Below are positions 59,243 to 64,000 of a stretch of 64,000 bases of DNA, in pieces. Within the stretch, counting starts at the first letter, position 1. The number at the start of each line of letters is the position of its first letter. The notes beneath the pieces are model-generated. The model did not search any database. It was not told the origin of the DNA and saw nothing but the letters and a program-made list of their open reading frames with translations. Location: positions 310,001 to 374,000 of the forward strand of contig CAVSEV010000009.1 of assembly GCA_963727015.1 (NCBI GenBank), written 5' to 3'. This stretch comes from DATFVJ01 sp963727015 (lineage in GTDB: Bacteria; Actinomycetota; Actinomycetes; Streptosporangiales; Streptosporangiaceae). A program made the position numbers and the translations under genes.

Positions 59243-61729
59243 GTGGCTGAGGACACTTCACCTCATGCTGGACGGCCCGATCCGGGGCGCATTGCCAACC
59301 AGGAGGACTTCGGCCGTGAGCTCAGCCTGCTCAGGGAGCGGGCGGGTAAGACGATCAGGCAGGTGGCAGCGGCGGCCGACGTCCCGCCGAGCACCGTCGG
59401 CGACTATTTCACCGGCAGCCACCTGCCTCAGGCCTCGGCCACCTCCCTGCTGCGGCGGATTCTCGCGGCTTGCGGCGAGACCCGCGCTGAGGTCATTGAC
59501 CAGTGGCTGCAGGCGCTCGCCCGGGCCCGCAGGGCGCCAGGCCGCCGGCCCGCGGGCGCCCCGGCACCGTATCGCGGCCTCGCGGCCTTCCAGGCCGAGG
59601 ACGCCCGCTGGTTCTTCGGCCGCGACGACCTGATCCGGCTGCTCGTGGGCCTGGCCGCCGACCGATATCGCAGCACGGGAAGCCAGGCCCGTGAGTTGCC
59701 GCTCGTGGTCGTCGGGCCCTCCGGCGCCGGCAAGTCGTCATTGCTGCGAGCGGGACTGATCCCGGCGCTCCGGGCGCGAAGCCGCGCACGTGCCGGCGCG
59801 GGCGGCCCGCGAATACTGGTGTTCAGCCCAGGGCCACGGCCAGTGCGCGCGCTGGCCGGGCAGTTGGCGCATGACGACGTGGCCGGAGCCGAGGCCGTGC
59901 TGCACGCGGATCCCGCGCGCAGCACGGAACTGGCCGGGCAGGTCCGGCTGCCCGGCCTTGCCATCATCGTGGATCAGTTCGAGGAGACCTTCACCGAGTG
60001 CCAGGACGAGGACGAGAGGCGGTCATTCATCGCCGCGCTCTGCGCGCTTTGTCCGCGCGCGCTCGTGGTGCTCGGCCTGCGTGCCGACTTCTACGCCCGC
60101 GCTCTCGCCTACCCCCAGCTCACCACCGCCCTGCAGGAACGCCAGATCGTGGTTACGCCGATGACCGAGGCGCAGTTACGCGAGGCGATCGTCGAACCGG
60201 CCCGCCTCGCCAAGCTGAAGGTCGAGCATGGGCTCGTCGAGCTACTACTGCGCGATCTGGGACCCCTGACAGGCAGCGGCGGACCCGAGGCGGCGTACGA
60301 AGCGGGGTCGCTGCCGCTGCTTTCGCACGCGCTGCTCGCAACGTGGCAGCGATCACGTGGCGGGGTGCTCACCGTCGCCGCGTACAAGAGCAGCGGCGGC
60401 ATCAAAGACGCGATCGCCCGCACCGCGGAAACCGCCTATAGCGAGCTCGGGGCAGACCAACGCGATCATGCGCGGCAGCTCTTCCTGCGGCTGGTCCAGG
60501 TCACCGATGGCGTGGCGCTCCGCCGCCGCATACCCATCGATGAGGTGAGCCACGGCAATGACGCGGATGTGCTCAACACATTCGTCGCCCAGCGCCTGAT
60601 AACGGTCGACGCCAACGCCGCGCAGATCACTCACGAGGTACTGCTTGCCGCCTGGCCCAGGCTGCGCGAGTGGATCGATGCGGACCGCGACTGGCTGCGG
60701 ATGCGCCGCCGCATCGGCGAGGCGGCCCGCGCCTGGCACGACGGCAGCCGCGACGTTACCGGCCTGCTGCGGGGCGGCCCGCTCGCCATCGCGAGGGACT
60801 CGGCTTCGGACCCGGCGGGCCGTGCCGGTTTCAGCCGGCTCGAACAGGAGTATCTCGACGCGGGTATCGCCTACGAGCGGGCGCAGCGGGACGCGGAAAA
60901 GCGCCGCACCCGGCGCCTGCACCGCCTGGTGGCGGCGTTGGGCATCGCGGTGCTCGCGGCCGTTGCGCTGGCCGGCTACGCGTTCGGGCAGCGTGAGGTG
61001 GCCAGCGCGGCGCTTGGCAACGCGGACTCGCGCGAGGTGGCCGTCGAGGCCGGCCAGGTCCGTGCCAACTACGTGTCCGTTGCCGCGCAACTCGGCCTGG
61101 CCGCCTACCGCATCTCCCCCACTCCCGAGGCCTTGTCAAGCCTGCTCGAGTCGTCGGGCGCCCCTGCGGCCGCGCGGCTGCTCGACTCGCACGGCGTCGT
61201 CCAGGCCGTCGCGCTGACCCCCGACCACGCGGTCCTCGCGGTCGCGGCCGACGACGGGACGCTGCGGCTTTGGGACGTGACGCACCCGGGGCTGCCCGCA
61301 CGGCTCGGACCACCGCTCGCACACCTACCCGGCCCGATCTACAGCGCCGCGTTCGGCCCAGGCGGACGGCTGCTCGCCGCCGCGGGCGCGGACCATGAGA
61401 TCAGGTTATGGGACACCGCCGATCCGCGGCGGCCGCGGCAGGCCGGCCCGCCGCTCACCGGGCCTGCGAATACTGTCTACTGCGTGGCGTTCAGCCCCGA
61501 CGGCCGGTTCCTCGCGGCCGGCAGCGCCGACGACACCGTGCGGTTATGGGACACAGGCCACCCCGGTGAGCCCCGGCCCTTCGCCACGCTGACCGGGCCC
61601 GCCGGTCATGTGGAATCGGTCGCTTTCAGTCCGGACGGACGAACACTCGCCGCGGGGAGCGCCGACAGCACGGTGCGGCTGTGGAGCCTCCCCCCTCGGG
61701 CCACCCGGTCGCACTGGGCCACCCGGTGA
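59243..61729 (+). CDS. HTH-STAND NTPase-WD40 regulator, first part
   Basis: 828 residues from the GTG at 59243 (GGGGGGAACT upstream). Order: XRE-type helix-turn-helix (about 20-80), SLLRERAGKTIRQVAAAADV followed by PPSTVGDYFTGSHLP; nSTAND1-type NTPase (about 110-560), with PYRGLAAFQAEDARWFFGRD, Walker A VVVGPSGAGKSSLLRAGL, Walker B LAIIVDQFEETFTEC; then a membrane helix (VAALGIAVLAAVALAGYAF, about 575-595) and four WD40 blades of the type VAFSPDGRTLAAGSADSTVR. The frame ends in repeat DNA (RATRSHWATR-stop), while ten more blades follow in another frame. 4 + 10 = 14 blades, i.e. two seven-bladed propellers, so the two frames were one protein of about 1380 residues. Such proteins are thought to be signal-sensing ATPases, some in phage defence. 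Confidence 0.88.
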   Translation: MAEDTSPHAGRPDPGRIANQEDFGRELSLLRERAGKTIRQVAAAADVPPSTVGDYFTGSHLPQASATSLLRRILAACGETRAEVIDQWLQALARARRAPGRRPAGAPAPYRGLAAFQAEDARWFFGRDDLIRLLVGLAADRYRSTGSQARELPLVVVGPSGAGKSSLLRAGLIPALRARSRARAGAGGPRILVFSPGPRPVRALAGQLAHDDVAGAEAVLHADPARSTELAGQVRLPGLAIIVDQFEETFTECQDEDERRSFIAALCALCPRALVVLGLRADFYARALAYPQLTTALQERQIVVTPMTEAQLREAIVEPARLAKLKVEHGLVELLLRDLGPLTGSGGPEAAYEAGSLPLLSHALLATWQRSRGGVLTVAAYKSSGGIKDAIARTAETAYSELGADQRDHARQLFLRLVQVTDGVALRRRIPIDEVSHGNDADVLNTFVAQRLITVDANAAQITHEVLLAAWPRLREWIDADRDWLRMRRRIGEAARAWHDGSRDVTGLLRGGPLAIARDSASDPAGRAGFSRLEQEYLDAGIAYERAQRDAEKRRTRRLHRLVAALGIAVLAAVALAGYAFGQREVASAALGNADSREVAVEAGQVRANYVSVAAQLGLAAYRISPTPEALSSLLESSGAPAAARLLDSHGVVQAVALTPDHAVLAVAADDGTLRLWDVTHPGLPARLGPPLAHLPGPIYSAAFGPGGRLLAAAGADHEIRLWDTADPRRPRQAGPPLTGPANTVYCVAFSPDGRFLAAGSADDTVRLWDTGHPGEPRPFATLTGPAGHVESVAFSPDGRTLAAGSADSTVRLWSLPPRATRSHWATR
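61689..61697 (+). other. C6 run at the frame break
   Basis: AGCCTCCCCCCTCGGG contains six consecutive C. Adding one C would read LWSLPPSGHPVAL and join the two frames of the STAND/WD40 gene without any other change. Confidence 0.7.
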
Positions 61730-61986
61730 CGCTGAACCACCCGGCAGCACTGGGCCACCCGGTCGCACTGGGCCACCCGGTGACGCTGAACCACCCGGCA
61801 GCACTGGGCCACCCGGTCGCACTGGGCCACCCGGCAGCACTGGGCCACCCGGTCGCACAGGGCCACCCGGTAGCACTGGGCCACCCGGTCGCACTGGGCC
61901 ACCCGGCAGCACTGGGCCACCCGGTCGCACTGGGCCACCCGGCAGCACTGGGCCACCCGGTCGCACTGGGCCACCCGGTCGCACTG
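61699..61986 (+). repeat. 18-bp in-frame tandem array, 16 units (GHPVAL)
   Basis: GGCCACCCGGTCGCACTG and close variants are repeated 16 times (288 bp), encoding (Gly-His-Pro-Val-Ala-Leu)n between WD40 blades four and five. Variants (NHPAAL, GHPVTL) recur in order, showing block duplications. Confidence 0.95.
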
Positions 61987-63396
61987 GACCGCCCGCTCAC
62001 CGGGCCGGCCTCGGGGGTCGATGCGCTCGCATTCAGCCCCGACGGCCGGACGCTCGCCGCTGGCAGCAGCAAGGACGTATGGCTGTGGAACGTCGCCAAT
62101 CCGGCGCGGCCGGTTCGCGCCCGTGCACCGCTCACCGGTGCGACCGACCGGGTGAACGCGGTCGCCTTCAACCCGGGCGGGCAGGTGCTCGTCGCGGGAA
62201 GCAGCGACGACACCGCGCTCGCATGGAATCTCGCCACCGGCACGGTGATGTTCAGGCTGCCGCACCCGGTTCCTGTTACGTCGCTCGCCTGGGATGGCGC
62301 CCGTGACTTGATCACGGGCGCAGCCGACGGCACCGTCCGCCTGTGGGCCGTACCACCGCCCGTGCTCGCCGCCGATGGCGCGGTCAACAGCGTGTCGTTC
62401 AGCCCGGACGGGCGGACACTCGCCGTCGGTGCCACCGATCTCACGCTGTGGGACACCGTCACCCGTAGCCGGATCGGCGCCGCAGCTCCGGCCGGCACAT
62501 TCGTCAATGCAGTGGCGTTCGGCCCCGGCGTAACGCTCGCCGCGGGGTACGGCAACGGCTCGGTCCAGGTCTGGCGCACTGCCGGGCAGGGCAGTCCGGT
62601 CCCGATCGGCCCGCCGACACGAGCCTCAGCTGGAGGACCCGTCGAGTCCGTGGCGTTCCGCCGCGACGGAAGGGTTGTCGCGACAGCGGGGAATGACGGG
62701 ACCGTGCGGCTATGGAGCATTGCCGGCCCCGCGAACCTCCGCCCATTGGCCGCGATCAGGGACTCGCGCAGCTATGTATTCTCCGCCGTTTTCAGCCCGG
62801 ACGGGCGCGTCCTCGCGGCCGCAGGTGCCGACAAGACCGTCCGGCTGTGGAATGTCGCGAACCCGGCCACGCCCGTCCCGCTGGCACGGCCGCTCACCGG
62901 CGCGGGCGGTTACGTCTACTCGGTCGCGTTCAGCCCGAGCGGGCGCGTGCTCGCCGCGGGCGGGGCCGACAAGATTATCCGGCTCTGGGACATCGCCGAC
63001 CCCGCGAAGCCTGTCTCGCTCGGCCGGGCGGTGAGCGGCCCGGACGGGTACGTGTATTCGCTGGTGTTCAGCCCGGACGGGGGGACGCTCGCCGCCGGCG
63101 TCACCGATGGCACAGTCTGGCTGTGGCACACCTCGGGCGAGTCCATGCCGGTCATGCGCGCGGACCTGACCGGGCCGGCCGGGCACGTGTACTCGGTCGC
63201 GTTCGCCCCGAGCGGGCGTGTGCTCGCCGCGGGTAGCGCCGACGGGACAGTGCGGCTGTGGGACACCGGACCCGGGGCTGCCGCGGCCGAGGTGTGCGCG
63301 ATGGCCGGGGACGCGCTCACCCGCGCCGAGTGGAGCATGTACGTTCCTGGCGTGCCCTACGACCCGCCCTGCCGGGATGGGCACCCGGTGGGCTGA
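61699..63396 (+). CDS. WD40 part of the STAND regulator, second frame
   Basis: After the GHPVAL array this frame encodes ten WD40 blades (for example VDALAFSPDGRTLAAGSSKD, VYSVAFSPSGRVLAAGGADK, VYSVAFAPSGRVLAAGSADG) and a short C-terminus ending GVPYDPPCRDGHPVG. No ribosome site precedes it, so it is probably reached only as a continuation of the frame at 59243-61729. Propellers of this type form a rigid scaffold for protein binding in STAND sensors. Without joining, the cell would make a protein with a partial four-blade propeller. Confidence 0.85.
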   Translation, partial: GHPVALGHPVTLNHPAALGHPVALGHPVTLNHPAALGHPVALGHPAALGHPVAQGHPVALGHPVALGHPAALGHPVALGHPAALGHPVALGHPVALDRPLTGPASGVDALAFSPDGRTLAAGSSKDVWLWNVANPARPVRARAPLTGATDRVNAVAFNPGGQVLVAGSSDDTALAWNLATGTVMFRLPHPVPVTSLAWDGARDLITGAADGTVRLWAVPPPVLAADGAVNSVSFSPDGRTLAVGATDLTLWDTVTRSRIGAAAPAGTFVNAVAFGPGVTLAAGYGNGSVQVWRTAGQGSPVPIGPPTRASAGGPVESVAFRRDGRVVATAGNDGTVRLWSIAGPANLRPLAAIRDSRSYVFSAVFSPDGRVLAAAGADKTVRLWNVANPATPVPLARPLTGAGGYVYSVAFSPSGRVLAAGGADKIIRLWDIADPAKPVSLGRAVSGPDGYVYSLVFSPDGGTLAAGVTDGTVWLWHTSGESMPVMRADLTGPAGHVYSVAFAPSGRVLAAGSADGTVRLWDTGPGAAAAEVCAMAGDALTRAEWSMYVPGVPYDPPCRDGHPVG

Positions 63397-63538
63397 GCCC
63401 GTAGCTGGTAAGGGCCTGCCGCGGCAGCCGTTACGGACGGTGCCCGCCAGGTGGGCCGACCCCCGGACCCCCGCAGTCGCAAGATCGGCGCGCCGCGCGG
63501 AGCCGTTAGGGATAATTCCGGGTAACAGCCTGAGCCGG

Positions 63539-64000
63539 TCAGCGCGCCGGGATCTGCTCCCGCATCCCCCACGGGGAGCCGTATTCCTCGAGCAGGTTGA
63601 GGAACGGCACCGCGTCAAACGATTCTGGACCCCGCACCCCGGCCCCGGACCAGACCCCGAGCGCGAGCAGCTCAAGTGCGGCAACCGGATTCACCGCGGT
63701 CTGCCAGACCACGGCTTGTGAGCCGTACTCGCGCATCGACCACTCGTTGTCCACGACGTGGTACAGGTAGGTGGAACGCGGTTGCTGATCCTGGCCGGTC
63801 CCGGTAACCCAGAGCCCGGCACACGTCTTGCCGCGCATCCGATCACCCAGCGTCGCGGGATCCGGCAGGCAAGCTGCGACCACGTCGCGCGGGCTCACCT
63901 GCGCGTCCCCGACGCTGACCTTCGCCGTACGGTCAAGGCCGAGCTTGTGCAGTGTCTTGAGCACGCCGATGAACTCGCGGCCGAGACCATACTTGAACGT
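63539..64000 (-). CDS. Saccharopine-dehydrogenase-like protein, C-terminal part (cut by window end)
   Basis: The frame is open from the right edge of the window (FKYGLGREFIGVLKTLHKLG) to a stop at 63539, giving about 153 visible residues. Typical C-terminal-domain stretches: VSPRDVVAACLPDPATLGDR, AGLWVTGTG, STYLYHVVDNEWSMREYGSQ, AVVWQTAVNPVAALELLALG, and the end LLEEYGSPWGMREQIPAR. This matches the saccharopine dehydrogenase (Lys9/homospermidine synthase-like) family. The NAD(P)-binding N-terminus lies outside the window, so the exact reaction cannot be settled. Convergent with the STAND gene. Confidence 0.85.
   Translation of the reverse strand, partial: TFKYGLGREFIGVLKTLHKLGLDRTAKVSVGDAQVSPRDVVAACLPDPATLGDRMRGKTCAGLWVTGTGQDQQPRSTYLYHVVDNEWSMREYGSQAVVWQTAVNPVAALELLALGVWSGAGVRGPESFDAVPFLNLLEEYGSPWGMREQIPAR

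Overview
The window is very GC-rich and reads as actinobacterial chromosome, probably Streptosporangiales or a Streptomyces relative. Supporting signs are GTG starts with GGAGG-type ribosome sites, F420/LLM enzymes, Lipoprotein_15-type lipoproteins, a DUF1707 protein and a helix-turn-helix/STAND/WD40 regulator. No tRNA, rRNA or CRISPR array was seen.

Layout. 0.3-5.3 kb: two related lipoprotein-family genes, an anti-sigma antagonist, an acyl desaturase, a cold-shock protein and a 5'-damaged DksA-type zinc finger. 5.5-9.0 kb: a CotH-like kinase followed by two uncharacterised genes. 9.0-10.7 kb: a ribbon-helix-helix/Doc-like toxin-antitoxin pair whose toxin frame runs into a Clp-N/UVR protein. 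10.8-15 kb: a reductive pyrimidine or hydantoin operon (nitrilase-type amidohydrolase, dihydropyrimidinase, LLM oxidoreductase) and mug. 15.1-16.8 kb: a SulP transporter.

17-24.4 kb is an insertion-sequence graveyard. An IS4 relic lies beside a parA-like gene that was split by a complete IS66-family element with an 8-bp target duplication. Next come a DUF429 gene, an IS110-family element and a frameshifted DUF952-cupin gene. 24.6-33.9 kb holds lysA, a DEAD-box helicase, a DUF2786 protein, a broken epoxide hydrolase, a DUF1707 protein and a large membrane protein.

The most interesting part is 34.8-56.4 kb, almost all on the + strand: thiolase, acyl-CoA dehydrogenase, an AbiEi-like protein, a second acyl-CoA dehydrogenase split by a frameshift, a 3053-aa megasynthase (KS-MAT-KS-4xACP-KR-DH), a single-chain acetyl/acyl-CoA carboxylase of eukaryotic layout (BC-BCCP-central-CT) and a 4'-phosphopantetheinyl transferase. 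Together these look like a secondary-lipid or PUFA-synthase-like pathway: the carboxylase supplies malonyl-CoA, the transferase activates the carrier domains, and the dehydrogenases and thiolase could trim or tailor the chain. All four carrier domains have threonine where the phosphopantetheine serine is expected. No enoyl reductase is visible.

56.4-58.3 kb: an ATP-grasp ligase between the wrecks of an LLM oxidoreductase and a methyltransferase. 59.2-63.4 kb: a helix-turn-helix/STAND NTPase with 14 WD40 blades, split by a frameshift beside a run of C. The window ends inside a saccharopine-dehydrogenase-like gene.

Two themes cut across the window. Short tandem repeats, mostly with units of 9, 15 or 18 bp, have expanded inside genes and between them at well over a dozen places. 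Two copies of a palindromic MITE-like element of 84-89 bp lie so that their ends supply the stop codon of the gene upstream.
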